A DNA stretch of 64,000 nucleotides from Inhella inkyongensis (GTDB lineage Bacteria; Pseudomonadota; Gammaproteobacteria; Burkholderiales; Burkholderiaceae_C), in assembly GCF_005952805.1 (NCBI RefSeq), contig NZ_CP040709.1, positions 992,001-1,056,000 of the forward strand, given 5' to 3'. The notes beneath the pieces were generated by a model. That model searched no databases, was not told where the DNA came from, and saw only the letters and a list, made by a program, of their open reading frames with translations. This document shows positions 16,503 through 24,521 of this stretch, in pieces. The translations under genes were made by a program, and so were the position numbers. Each line of letters begins with the position of its first letter. Within the stretch, counting starts at the first letter, position 1.

Positions 16503-17981
16503 ATGAGCAAGCACAATCCGCACATGAACGCACCCGACGCCATGGTGGCCGCGCTGGCCACCGCTCACAGCCGCTTGCTCACGCCCTTCGGGCTCGATGA
16601 AGCCGCGCTGGAACGTACGCTGAAGTTGATTACCGCCCACCGAGTGGACGATGCCGATCTCTATTTCCAGACCACCCGCGCCGAGGGCTGGAGCCTGGAA
16701 GAGGGCATCGTCAAGAGTGGCAGCTTCTCCATCGATCAGGGCGTCGGCGTGCGGGCCGTGGTGGGCGAGAAGACCGCCTTCGCTTATTCCGATTCCCTGA
16801 GCGAGGCCGCCCTGGCCGACTGCGCGCTGACCGTGCGTTCGATCGCGGCCGCCGGCCAGAGCCGACGCATCGCCGTGCGCCCGCGCCAGGCCCAGGGCCT
16901 GCAGCTCTATGGCGCCCACGACCCCATCGCCAGCCTGGACAGCGCCGCCAAGGTGGCCCTGCTGGAGCGCATCGAGCGCATGGCGCGCGCCAAGGACCCG
17001 GCGGTGGTGCAGGTGATGGCCGGCCTGGCGGCCGAGCACGAGACCGTGCTGATTGCCCGCGCCGACGGCCTGCGGGCCGCCGATGTGCGGCCCCTGGTGC
17101 GCCTGTCCATCACCGTGATCGCCGAGCGCAACGGCCGCCGCGAAGTGGGCAGCGGCGGTGGCGGCGGGCGCTTTGGCCTGGCCTACTTCACCGACGAGGT
17201 GCTGCGCAGTTATGTGGAGCAGGCCGTGAACGGCGCGCTCACCAATCTGGAGAGCCGCCCGGCCCCTGCCGGCGAAATGACCGTGGTGCTGGGTCCGGGC
17301 TGGCCCGGCGTGCTGCTGCACGAGGCCGTGGGCCATGGCCTGGAGGGCGATTTCAACCGCAAGGGGTCCAGCACCTTCTCAGGCCGCATTGGCCAGCGCG
17401 TGGCCGCCAAGGGCGTGACGGTGCTGGACGACGGCACCCTGCCGGACCGGCGCGGCAGCCTGAACATCGATGACGAAGGCCATGCCGCGCAGCGCAATGT
17501 GCTGATCGAGGACGGCATCCTGGTCGGCTACATCCAGGACGCGATGAATGCTCGGTTGATGAAAGTGGCTCAGACCGGCAATGGCCGGCGCGAGAGCTAC
17601 GCCCATGTGCCCATGCCGCGCATGACCAACACTTACATGCTGGGCGGCGACCGCGATCCGGCCGAGATCATCGCCAGCATCGACCGGGGCCTCTACGCCA
17701 CCAACTTCGGTGGCGGCCAGGTGGACATCACCAGCGGCAAATTCGTCTTCTCGGCCAGCGAGGCCTATTGGGTGGAGAAGGGCAAGATCCTCTATCCCGT
17801 GAAGGGCGCCACCATCATCGGCAACGGCCCCGAGGCCCTGACCCGCGTGTCCATGATCGGCAACGACATGGCGTTGGACAGCGGCGTGGGCGTGTGCGGC
17901 AAGGAAGGCCAGTCGGTGCCCGTCGGCGTGGGGCAACCCACCCTTCGCATTGAAGGCCTCACCGTGGGCGGTACGGCCTGA
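16503..17981 (+). CDS. tldD: Metalloprotease TldD
   Basis: The 492-aa product is the TldD subunit of the TldD/TldE(PmbA) zinc protease, which trims modified peptides and unfolded chains. The zinc site HEAVGH is at about residues 273-278, followed by GDFNRKGSSTFSGRIG, the DDGTLPDRRGSLNIDDEG block, and the C-terminal GGGQVDITSGKFVFSASEAYWVEKG and GATIIGNGPEAL blocks. Length matches the family (about 480 aa). PmbA is not in the window, as is usual because tldD and pmbA are often unlinked. The start could also be the second ATG at 16524; no clear ribosome-binding site decides. The stop is 13 bases before the attenuator leader ATG. Confidence 0.95.
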   Translation: MSKHNPHMNAPDAMVAALATAHSRLLTPFGLDEAALERTLKLITAHRVDDADLYFQTTRAEGWSLEEGIVKSGSFSIDQGVGVRAVVGEKTAFAYSDSLSEAALADCALTVRSIAAAGQSRRIAVRPRQAQGLQLYGAHDPIASLDSAAKVALLERIERMARAKDPAVVQVMAGLAAEHETVLIARADGLRAADVRPLVRLSITVIAERNGRREVGSGGGGGRFGLAYFTDEVLRSYVEQAVNGALTNLESRPAPAGEMTVVLGPGWPGVLLHEAVGHGLEGDFNRKGSSTFSGRIGQRVAAKGVTVLDDGTLPDRRGSLNIDDEGHAAQRNVLIEDGILVGYIQDAMNARLMKVAQTGNGRRESYAHVPMPRMTNTYMLGGDRDPAEIIASIDRGLYATNFGGGQVDITSGKFVFSASEAYWVEKGKILYPVKGATIIGNGPEALTRVSMIGNDMALDSGVGVCGKEGQSVPVGVGQPTLRIEGLTVGGTA

Positions 17982-17994
17982 TACATTCGCCGTC

Positions 17995-18060
17995 ATGTTC
18001 CGCGCTGCCGCTGCTTTTTATTTTTGGTTCTATCCCTGCCTAGGCGGTGGAGAGATCTGA
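17995..18060 (+). CDS. Aromatic-amino-acid leader peptide of the DAHP synthase attenuator
   Basis: This 21-residue open frame (ATG 17995, TGA 18058-18060) begins MFRAAAA. It then has six consecutive aromatic codons encoding FYFWFY (18016-18033) and ends PCLGGGEI. A short upstream frame packed with codons for the pathway's end products, directly before a terminator and the first pathway gene, is the hallmark of ribosome-mediated attenuation. Slow translation at the Phe/Tyr/Trp codons would signal shortage of any of the three amino acids. No strong Shine-Dalgarno is visible. A weak -10-like TACATT (17982-17987) ends 7 bases before the ATG, so the peptide might be translated from a leaderless transcript; this is tentative. 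Confidence 0.85.
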   Translation: MFRAAAAFYFWFYPCLGGGEI

Positions 18061-18118
18061 GCGCGCAACGCACCAAGAATCCCTACAAACCGCCGGCCTC
18101 AAAGCCCGGCGGTTTTTT
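18043..18118 (+). promoter_or_regulatory. Transcription attenuator of DAHP synthase (terminator/antiterminator switch)
   Basis: GGCGGT (18043-18048), just downstream of the aromatic codons and still inside the leader frame, is complementary to ACCGCC (18089-18094), the core of the terminator's 5' arm. A ribosome stalled on the FYFWFY codons would leave 18043-18048 free to pair and block the terminator. A ribosome reaching the stop codon (18058-18060) would cover it and let the terminator form. A weak pairing of 18005-18011 with 18044-18050 (including G-U pairs) could act as the protector stem. The logic is inferred from sequence complementarity. Confidence 0.72.
18087..18118 (+). terminator. 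Attenuator intrinsic terminator upstream of DAHP synthase
   Basis: The stem AAACCGCCGG (18087-18096) / CCGGCGGTTT (18106-18115) has a 9-base loop and is followed by more T residues. It lies 16 bases before the DAHP synthase ATG, too close to be the tldD terminator alone and in the right place for attenuation. Confidence 0.92.
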
Positions 18119-18134
18119 CTTTTCAGGACCCGCC

Positions 18135-19241
18135 ATGAACGCCAAAGCCCTGCCCGAACGCGTGTACAGCCAGGAAGACCGCACCAGCCGCACCGACGAC
18201 GAGCGCATTGCCGGCATCACCCCGCTGCCGCCGCCGGAGCACCTGATCCGCTTCTTCCCGGTGGCCGGAACGCCGATGGAAAAGCTGGTGCTCAACACCC
18301 GGCAGGCCATCCGCAACATTCTGGCGGGCAAGGATGAACGCCTGCTGGTGGTGGTGGGCCCTTGTTCCATCCACGACCCGGCCGCGGCGCTGGAGTACGC
18401 ACGCCGGCTCAAGCCCCTGCGCGAGAAGTACCGCGGCACGCTGGAGATCGTCATGCGGGTCTATTTCGAGAAGCCGCGCACCACGGTGGGCTGGAAGGGG
18501 CTGATCAACGACCCCTACCTGGACGAGAGCTACCGCATCGACGAGGGTCTGCGCATCGCGCGCCAGTTGCTGCTGGAGATCAACCGCCTGGGCCTGCCGG
18601 CGGGTTCGGAATTCCTCGACGTGATTTCGCCGCAATACATCGGCGACCTGATCGCCTGGGGCGCGATTGGCGCGCGCACCACCGAGAGCCAGGTGCACCG
18701 CGAGTTGTCTTCGGGCCTGTCGGCGCCCATCGGTTTCAAGAACGGCACCGATGGCAATCTGAAGATCGCCTGCGACGCCATCCAGGCGGCTGCGCGGCCG
18801 CACCACTTTCTGTCGGTGCACAAGAACGGCCAAGTCGCCATCGTGCAGACCAAGGGCAACAAGGACTGCCACGTCATCCTGCGCGGCGGCAAGGCGCCGA
18901 ACTACGACGAGGCCAGCGTGGATGCGGCCTGCGCCGAACTGGCCGCCGCCAAGCTGCCCACGCGCCTGATGGTGGACTGCAGCCACGCCAACAGCAGCAA
19001 GAAGCACGAGCGCCAGCTGCTGGTGGCCGAGGAGCTGGCGCGCCAATGGCGCGCCGGTCGCCGCCAGGTGTTCGGCGTGATGGTGGAAAGCCACCTCAGT
19101 GGCGGTGCGCAGAAGTTCAGCCCCGGCAAGGACGATCCGGCCCGGCTGGTCTATGGCCAGAGCATCACCGATGCCTGCCTGGACTGGGCGCAGACAGAAG
19201 AGCTGCTGGCGGGCTTGGATGCGGCGGTCCGGGGGGAATGA
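18135..19241 (+). CDS. aroG: 3-deoxy-7-phosphoheptulonate (DAHP) synthase, class I
   Basis: The 368-aa enzyme condenses phosphoenolpyruvate and erythrose-4-phosphate, the first step of the shikimate pathway to Phe, Tyr and Trp. Type I AroFGH blocks are present: VVVGPCSIHDP, MRVYFEKPRTTVGWKGLINDP, SEFLDVISPQYIGDLIAWGAIGARTTESQVHRE, GFKNGTDG, LRGGKAPNYD, DCSHANS and GVMVESHL. Length matches (about 350-370 aa). AGGA lies 6 bases before the ATG at 18135; the frame is open upstream but overlaps the leader and terminator. The upstream attenuator (17995-18118) implies control by supply of all three aromatic amino acids. Which isozyme-type feedback inhibition applies cannot be read, so the symbol aroG is a family label. 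Confidence 0.95.
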   Translation: MNAKALPERVYSQEDRTSRTDDERIAGITPLPPPEHLIRFFPVAGTPMEKLVLNTRQAIRNILAGKDERLLVVVGPCSIHDPAAALEYARRLKPLREKYRGTLEIVMRVYFEKPRTTVGWKGLINDPYLDESYRIDEGLRIARQLLLEINRLGLPAGSEFLDVISPQYIGDLIAWGAIGARTTESQVHRELSSGLSAPIGFKNGTDGNLKIACDAIQAAARPHHFLSVHKNGQVAIVQTKGNKDCHVILRGGKAPNYDEASVDAACAELAAAKLPTRLMVDCSHANSSKKHERQLLVAEELARQWRAGRRQVFGVMVESHLSGGAQKFSPGKDDPARLVYGQSITDACLDWAQTEELLAGLDAAVRGE

Positions 19242-19272
19242 ACCCGCGACTGATCCAGAATTCGCCCCCTTG

Positions 19273-19318
19273 AAGCCGGCGCCCCTGGCCCCATATGGCC
19301 GGCGCCGGTTTGTTTTTT
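19273..19318 (+). terminator. Intrinsic terminator of the DAHP synthase gene
   Basis: AAGCCGGCGCC (19273-19283) pairs with GGCGCCGGTTT (19301-19311), with one G-T pair. A second GGCC...GGCC pairing lies in the loop. A run of six T residues follows. It ends 15 bases before the htpG ATG. Confidence 0.85.
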
Positions 19319-19332
19319 GAGGGATTTGATCC

Positions 19333-21216
19333 ATGAGCACCAAGCACACCCACGCCTTCCAGGCCGAAGTCAAACAGATCCTCCATCTGGTGACGCACAG
19401 CCTGTACTCGAACAAGGAGATCTTCCTGCGCGAGTTGGTCTCCAACGCCAGCGACGCTTGCGACAAGCTGCGCTTCGAGGCCCTGGACCAGAACGCGCTG
19501 TTTGAGGATCAGCCGAACCTGGAGATCCGCCTGATCGTGGACAAGGAAGCGCGCACGCTGACCATCCGCGACAACGGCATCGGCATGAGCGCCGACGAAG
19601 CCATTGCGCACCTGGGCACCATTGCCAAGAGCGGCACGCGCGACTTCATGTCGGCGCTGGATGAGGCCAAAAAGGGCGACGCCAACTTGATCGGTCAGTT
19701 CGGCGTGGGCTTTTACTCGGGCTTCATCGTGGCTGATCGCATCACCGTCGAGAGCCGCCGTGCCGGTCTGGACGCCGCCCAGGGCGTGCGCTGGACCAGC
19801 GAAGGCACGGGCGAGTTCGAGGTCGAGGCCATCGACAAGGCCGGCCGTGGCACCGATGTGATCCTGCACCTGCGCGAGGGCGAGGACGATTTCCTGCAGC
19901 CCTGGAAGCTGCGCTCCACGGTGGCCAAATACAGCGACCACATCGGCCTGCCCATCCTGCTGCGCAAAGAGACTTGGGACGCCGAGAAGAGCGCCTATGT
20001 GGTGACCGACGAGTGGGAGACCGCCAACAAGGCTTCAGCCCTGTGGACGCGCTCCAAGAGTGACATCACGCAGGAGCAGTACGACGAGTTCTACAAGACC
20101 CTGAGCCACGACAGCCAGGCGCCGCTGACCCACACGCACAACCGCGTGGAGGGCCGCAGCGAGTACATCCAGCTGCTCTACATCCCCGCCAAGGCTCCGT
20201 TTGACCTCTGGAACCGCGACAAGAAGCCCGGCGTCAAGCTCTATGTGAAGCGCGTCTTCATCATGGACGACGCCCAGGAGTTGATGCCCAGCTACCTGCG
20301 CTTCGTGCGCGGCGTGATCGACTCGGCCGACCTGCCGCTGAACGTGAGCCGTGAGCTGCTGCAGGAAAGCCGCGATGTGCGCGCCATTCGCGAGGGCTCG
20401 ACCAAGAAGGTGCTGGGCATGCTCGAAGCGCTGGCCAACAGCGAGGACCAAGCCGACAAGGACAAGTACGCCGGTTTCTGGAAGGAGTTCGGCGCGGTGT
20501 TCAAAGAGGGCATGGGCGAGGACTTCCAAAACCACGAGCGCATCGCCAAGCTGCTGCGCTTTGCCTCCACCCACGCCAGTGAAAACGTCAGCCTGGCCGA
20601 CTACGTGGGCCGCATGAAGGAGGGGCAGGAGCACATCTACTTCATCACCGCCGACAGCCTGGCGGCCGCGCAGAACAGCCCGCAGCTGGAAATCTTCCGC
20701 AAGAAGGGCACCGAGGTGCTGTTGCTGGCCGACCGTGTGGACGAGTGGATGGTCAGCCACTTCCAGGACTTCGAGGGCAAGACCCTGCAGTCCATCGCCA
20801 AGGGCGCGGTCGACTTGGGTCAGCTGCAGGACGAGGCCGAGAAGAAGGCCGCCGAGGCGGCTGCCGAGGCCTTCAAGCCGATGCTGGAGAAGCTCAAGGA
20901 GTCGCTCAAGGAGCGCGCCAAGGACGTGCGCGTCACCACCCGCCTGGTCGACTCGCCGGCCTGCATCGTGGTGGAAGAGGGTGACATGAGCGCCCACCTC
21001 AGCCGCCTGCTCAAGCAGGCCGGCCAAGACGCTCCGGCGGCCAAGCCCACGCTGGAAGTGAACCCCGAGCACGCGCTGGTCAAGGCCCTGGACGGCCATG
21101 CCCGATTCGACGACCTGGCCCAGGTGCTGTTCGACCAGGCCCTGCTGGCCGAAGGCGGCGCGCTGGAAGACCCGGCGGCCTATGTGCGACGCGTCAACGC
21201 CCTGCTGTTGGCCTGA
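19333..21216 (+). CDS. htpG: Hsp90-family molecular chaperone HtpG
   Basis: The 627-aa cytosolic ATP-dependent chaperone shows the N-terminal GHKL ATPase ([52 protein letters not shown]), the middle domain ([32 protein letters not shown] and [13 protein letters not shown]) and the C-terminal dimerisation domain. Length matches the family (about 625-635 aa). GAGGGA lies about 9 bases before the ATG. No heat-shock promoter could be called with confidence. The stop is separated from the convergent srkA stop by only three bases. Confidence 0.97.
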   Translation: MSTKHTHAFQAEVKQILHLVTHSLYSNKEIFLRELVSNASDACDKLRFEALDQNALFEDQPNLEIRLIVDKEARTLTIRDNGIGMSADEAIAHLGTIAKSGTRDFMSALDEAKKGDANLIGQFGVGFYSGFIVADRITVESRRAGLDAAQGVRWTSEGTGEFEVEAIDKAGRGTDVILHLREGEDDFLQPWKLRSTVAKYSDHIGLPILLRKETWDAEKSAYVVTDEWETANKASALWTRSKSDITQEQYDEFYKTLSHDSQAPLTHTHNRVEGRSEYIQLLYIPAKAPFDLWNRDKKPGVKLYVKRVFIMDDAQELMPSYLRFVRGVIDSADLPLNVSRELLQESRDVRAIREGSTKKVLGMLEALANSEDQADKDKYAGFWKEFGAVFKEGMGEDFQNHERIAKLLRFASTHASENVSLADYVGRMKEGQEHIYFITADSLAAAQNSPQLEIFRKKGTEVLLLADRVDEWMVSHFQDFEGKTLQSIAKGAVDLGQLQDEAEKKAAEAAAEAFKPMLEKLKESLKERAKDVRVTTRLVDSPACIVVEEGDMSAHLSRLLKQAGQDAPAAKPTLEVNPEHALVKALDGHARFDDLAQVLFDQALLAEGGALEDPAAYVRRVNALLLA

Positions 21217-21219
21217 AGC

Positions 21220-22275
21220 TCAGGCAAAACCATCGCCGTCGAAGTTGACGAAGTCATCGTCATCCTTCGGCGGCGGGGCGGGCGGAGCGTCTTGCATGGC
21301 TTCGAGTTGCTCGGCCAGTTTGGCCACTTGGTCCAGCCAGTAGTTGGGTGTGCCGAACCAGGGGAAGGCGATGGGGAAGGCCGGGTCGTCCCAACGTTTC
21401 GCGATCCAGCCGCTGTGATGAATCATGCGCAGGGTGCGCAGGGGTTCAATCAGCGTCAGCTCGCGGCGGTCGAAGTCCAGCACCTGCTCGTAGCCGGCCA
21501 GCAGGGCGCGCAGTTGTTGCTGGGCCTGAGCCGGGTCGCCACTGAGCAGCATCCACAGGTCCTGCACCGCAGGGCCGGTGACGGCGTCGTCCAGATCCAC
21601 GAAGTGCGCGCCGCCGCCCGGTGTCCACAGCAGATTGCCGGGATGGCAGTCGCCATGCAGGCGCTGGGTTCGCAGACCGGGCTGGGCGCCAAAGGCCTGC
21701 TGCACCGCCTGCAGGCAGCGTTCCACCATGCCGTGCCAGCGTCCCTCCAGCTCATAGGGCAGGCAGCCACTGGCGCGCACGGCTTCCACGGCCAGGTCGC
21801 CGGGTGAACGGCCTGCCCAGCGGGGGCGATGGGTAAATTCCCGCTGACGCCCCACTCGATGGATGCGCGCAATGAAGCGCCCCAGGACTTCCAGGACCTC
21901 CAAGTCTTCCAGCTCGGGTGCCCGACCGCCCTGACGCGGCGCGGCGCAAAAGCGCAAGCCCTGCCACTGCGCCAGCGTGGGCGGTTCGCCCAGCAAGCTG
22001 GCGCCGCAAGCTTGCAGCGGCAGTGGTGCGGCCAGAGGCACTTCATCGGCCTGCAGGTCCAGGGCGAAGCGGTGCTCTTCGAGCAGCTGCTCGTTGCTCC
22101 AACGCGCCGGGCGGTAGAACTTGGCGACCACGGCCGCGCCGTCCTCCAGATGCACCAGGAATACGCGGTTCTCGTAGGAGTTGAGTTGCAGCAGGCGACC
22201 ATCGCCGCGCAGGCCCACGGTGTCCAGGGCATCCAGCACGCGGCCAGGGTCGAGTTCGGCGTAATCGAGGTTCAA
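21220..22275 (-). CDS. srkA: Stress response kinase A (SrkA/RdoA/YihE)
   Basis: The 351-aa eukaryote-like Ser/Thr kinase belongs to the aminoglycoside-phosphotransferase fold and protects cells in stress-induced death pathways. Matching blocks are LLQLNSYENRVFLV, VAKFYRPARWSNEQLLEEH, the catalytic loop LHGDCHPGNLLW and the metal site HFVDLDDAVTGPAVQDLWMLLSGD, then RMIHHSGWIAKRWDDPAFP. The C-terminal tail is acidic. The start is TTG (22275-22273) overlapping the TGA of the upstream acetyltransferase gene (TTGA); homologous N-termini begin at this point, so TTG fits, though no Shine-Dalgarno is visible. It is probably coupled to the GNAT gene. Confidence 0.93.
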   Translation of the reverse strand: MNLDYAELDPGRVLDALDTVGLRGDGRLLQLNSYENRVFLVHLEDGAAVVAKFYRPARWSNEQLLEEHRFALDLQADEVPLAAPLPLQACGASLLGEPPTLAQWQGLRFCAAPRQGGRAPELEDLEVLEVLGRFIARIHRVGRQREFTHRPRWAGRSPGDLAVEAVRASGCLPYELEGRWHGMVERCLQAVQQAFGAQPGLRTQRLHGDCHPGNLLWTPGGGAHFVDLDDAVTGPAVQDLWMLLSGDPAQAQQQLRALLAGYEQVLDFDRRELTLIEPLRTLRMIHHSGWIAKRWDDPAFPIAFPWFGTPNYWLDQVAKLAEQLEAMQDAPPAPPPKDDDDFVNFDGDGFA

Positions 22276-22997
22276 GGGGGAGGGGGGGGATCGGCAGGGG
22301 GCGGCGCATCATCGCCGAGTAGATCCCGTACCTCGGTCTGTACGCTGTCCACGAAGTCCTGCAACTGCTTGGCCTGGTGCTTGAGGCGGAAGTCCAACTC
22401 GCCCAAGCCCTCCTCCAGCGCTTGCTCGGCATGGCTGCGCCAGTTGTCCTCGGGTAGGTGAAGCCGGGCGCTGACGCTGCCCTCCGCCACCTCTTCCACC
22501 CAGGCGCCGGCCTTTTCGGCGATGCGCAGCATGGCCTGGTTCTCGCTCAGCGCGTGGATGAGCAGAAAGCGCATATTGCGATTGCGCGCGTGCAGGCAGG
22601 CCAACTCGAACAGCCGGCTGCCCAGACCGCGCCCGCGGTAGCGTTCCAGCACCGACACACCAAACTCGGCGGTGTCGGCCTCGGGGCCGCTGAGGGTGTA
22701 GGCCAGATGGGCCATGGCCACCAGCTCCAGGCGGCGATTGAAGACCCCCAGCAACTCGTCACGACCAAACTCCAGGCTCAGGGCATAGCGTTCGATCTGC
22801 CCGTCGCTGGCGGCGTAGCCAAATCGCAGATAGCGATCCGGCCCGCCCAGGGCCAGTAGGTGCTTGAGGATGCGGCGGCGATGGCGCCGGCCCAATGAGC
22901 GGATCGGTACCCAATTCCCGCGCAACGCAGCCAGCGCGGTGCGCAGCGGTGAGTCGCCGGCGGGGTTGGCACTCTTGGGAGCACTCATGGCGGCCAT
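22272..22997 (-). CDS. GNAT-family N-acetyltransferase
   Basis: The product is 241 aa (238 if the second ATG at 22988 is used). The acetyl-CoA-binding motif is in FGVSVLERYRGRGLGSRLFELACLHARNRNMRFLLIHALSENQAMLRIAEKAGAWV. After the domain comes a charged helical region (residues ~180-225) and a Pro-rich tail (PPPADPPPPP). Substrate unknown. It resembles long acetyltransferases that sit next to metabolic genes in Burkholderiales. Its stop overlaps the TTG start of srkA, so the two form an operon. Confidence 0.82.
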   Translation of the reverse strand: MAAMSAPKSANPAGDSPLRTALAALRGNWVPIRSLGRRHRRRILKHLLALGGPDRYLRFGYAASDGQIERYALSLEFGRDELLGVFNRRLELVAMAHLAYTLSGPEADTAEFGVSVLERYRGRGLGSRLFELACLHARNRNMRFLLIHALSENQAMLRIAEKAGAWVEEVAEGSVSARLHLPEDNWRSHAEQALEEGLGELDFRLKHQAKQLQDFVDSVQTEVRDLLGDDAPPPADPPPPP

Positions 22998-23031
22998 TAT
23001 GTGCAGGCTTGGTCGGCTTCATGGGTGCATC

Positions 23032-23059
23032 TTGCTCAATCCAAGAGAACCCTGATAAA
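23032..23059 (+). promoter_or_regulatory. Putative sigma70 promoter for rplM-rpsI
   Basis: TTGCTC (23032-23037) and GATAAA (23054-23059) are 16 bases apart, with transcription predicted to start near 23066. That gives a leader of about 125 bases before rplM, with room for autoregulatory structure, though I found no convincing r-protein binding hairpin. Confidence 0.4.
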
Positions 23060-23192
23060 CTCGCCGGCTTTTCCGCGCTCAGTGGGCTTTGGGTGTGGGA
23101 CTTGCCATGAGAGGCTGCGGGGGCATGCGAGTGCTTTCGAACATAAGCAGCGCCGAGCGGCAGGGTTCAAGAAGCCTGTTTGAAAGACATTC

Positions 23193-23621
23193 ATGAAGAC
23201 CTTCAGCGCCAAGCCGGCCGAAGTGACGCACGAGTGGTTTGTGATTGACGCCACCGACAAGGTGCTCGGACGTGTTGCCAGCGAAGTGGCACTCCGACTG
23301 CGCGGCAAGCACAAGGCCATTTACACGCCTCACGTGGACACCGGTGATTTCATCATCGTGTTGAACGCCGACAAGATCCGTGTCACCGGCACCAAGTCGG
23401 AAGACAAGATCTATTACCGTCACAGCGGTTTCCCTGGCGGCATCTATGCCACCAAGTTCAAGGACATGCAGGCCAAGCACCCCGGCCGCGCCTTGGAAAA
23501 GGCCGTCAAGGGCATGCTGCCCAAGGGCCCCCTGGGTTACGCCATGGTCAAGAAGCTGAAGGTCTACGCCGGTGACAGCCACCCGCACGCCGCTCAGCAG
23601 CCCAAAGTCCTGGAGATCTGA
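23193..23621 (+). CDS. rplM: 50S ribosomal protein L13
   Basis: The 142-aa product is a large-subunit protein needed early in 50S assembly. It shows the full-length family pattern: [69 protein letters not shown] and [22 protein letters not shown]. It is followed after 2 bases by rpsI, the conserved bacterial rplM-rpsI operon. Confidence 0.99.
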   Translation: MKTFSAKPAEVTHEWFVIDATDKVLGRVASEVALRLRGKHKAIYTPHVDTGDFIIVLNADKIRVTGTKSEDKIYYRHSGFPGGIYATKFKDMQAKHPGRALEKAVKGMLPKGPLGYAMVKKLKVYAGDSHPHAAQQPKVLEI

Positions 23622-23623
23622 GC

Positions 23624-24016
23624 ATGATCGGTAATTGGAACTACGGCACCGGCCGTCGCAAGTCCTCGGTTGCCCGTGTCTTCATCAAGAAGGGCACCGG
23701 CCAGATCACCGTCAACGGTCGTCCGATCGCCGAGTACTTCGGCCGTCAGACCTCCATCATGGTGGCCCGCCAAGCCCTGGTGCTGACCAACAACGCCGAA
23801 GCCTTTGACGTCAAGGTCAATGTGCACGGTGGTGGTGAGTCCGGCCAGGCCGGCGCAGTGCGTCTGGGTGTGACCCGCGCGCTGATCGACTATGACGTGG
23901 CCCTGAAGCCCGAGCTGAGCAAGGCCGGCTTCGTGACCCGTGACGCCCGTGAAGTCGAGCGTAAGAAGGTCGGTCTGCACGGCGCCCGTCGCCGGAAGCA
24001 GTTCAGCAAGCGCTGA
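23624..24016 (+). CDS. rpsI: 30S ribosomal protein S9
   Basis: The 130-aa product has the conserved [14 protein letters not shown]-terminus and the basic C-terminal tail ending [11 protein letters not shown] that reaches the ribosomal P site. The GGAG of its ribosome-binding site lies within the last codons of rplM. The operon ends at the terminator at 24050. Confidence 0.99.
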   Translation: MIGNWNYGTGRRKSSVARVFIKKGTGQITVNGRPIAEYFGRQTSIMVARQALVLTNNAEAFDVKVNVHGGGESGQAGAVRLGVTRALIDYDVALKPELSKAGFVTRDAREVERKKVGLHGARRRKQFSKR

Positions 24017-24049
24017 TACACCGACGGACAGCCTTGGCTGTTCATCAAG

Positions 24050-24078
24050 AAAGGCCGCAGCTTGCTGCGGCCTTTTTG
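24050..24078 (+). terminator. Intrinsic terminator of rplM-rpsI
   Basis: A 12-bp perfect stem (AAAGGCCGCAGC / GCTGCGGCCTTT) has a 2-base apical gap (effectively a small tetraloop) and is followed by T residues. Confidence 0.93.
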
Positions 24079-24087
24079 TTTGCCCTC

Positions 24088-24093
24088 GATAAT
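24088..24093 (+). promoter_or_regulatory. Putative -10 element of erpA
   Basis: GATAAT lies 25 bases before the erpA ATG, giving a short leader that contains the AAGGA ribosome-binding site. No good -35 hexamer lies at the standard distance; TTGCTG at 24062 is 20 bases away and inside the rpsI terminator. Confidence 0.4.
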
Positions 24094-24118
24094 GCGGGCC
24101 TCGCAAGGAAAATCCATC

Positions 24119-24478
24119 ATGAACGCTGTTGCCGAAACGCTTGATATCCCCGCTCCCTTGGTGTTCACGGACAGTGCTGCCAATAAGGTGGCCGAGTTGG
24201 TGGCCGAGGAGGGCAACCCGGACCTGAAGCTGCGTGTCTTCGTGCAGGGCGGCGGCTGCTCGGGCTTCCAGTACGGATTCACCTTTGACGAGGTGGCCAA
24301 CGACGACGACACGCAGATGAGCAAAAACGGCGTGACCCTGTTGATCGACGCCATGAGCCTGCAGTACCTGATGGGCGCCGAGATTGACTACAAGGACGAC
24401 CTCAGCGGCGCGCAGTTCGTGATCAAGAACCCGAACGCCACGACGACCTGCGGGTGCGGATCCAGCTTCTCGGCCTGA
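24119..24478 (+). CDS. erpA: Iron-sulfur cluster insertion protein ErpA (A-type carrier)
   Basis: The 119-aa cytosolic carrier passes [4Fe-4S] clusters to apo-enzymes, including those of isoprenoid synthesis. The three conserved cysteines are visible: Cys47 in GGGCSGF, and Cys111 and Cys113 in TCGCGSSF. Length matches ErpA (about 114-120 aa). AAGGA lies about 10 bases before the ATG. The position after rplM-rpsI is a conserved betaproteobacterial arrangement. Confidence 0.95.
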   Translation: MNAVAETLDIPAPLVFTDSAANKVAELVAEEGNPDLKLRVFVQGGGCSGFQYGFTFDEVANDDDTQMSKNGVTLLIDAMSLQYLMGAEIDYKDDLSGAQFVIKNPNATTTCGCGSSFSA

Positions 24479-24495
24479 TCCTTTCGGCCCCAGAC

Positions 24496-24518
24496 AAGCC
24501 GCCTGCGGGCGGCTTTTT
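24496..24518 (+). terminator. Intrinsic terminator between erpA and anmK
   Basis: The stem AAGCCGCC / GGCGGCTT with loop TGCG is followed by T residues. It lies between the erpA stop and the convergent anmK stop. It serves erpA; on the other strand the run would be A residues after the stem. Confidence 0.88.
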
Positions 24519-24521
24519 CGT

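Noticed and set aside
17950..17955. TTGAAG as a -35 box for the attenuator leader
   Set aside because: It is 26 bases from the only -10-like hexamer, too far for sigma70.
22998..23192. Ribosomal-protein autoregulatory hairpin in the rplM leader
   Set aside because: The leader is long enough, but no stem was convincing by eye and no known L13 binding motif was recognised.
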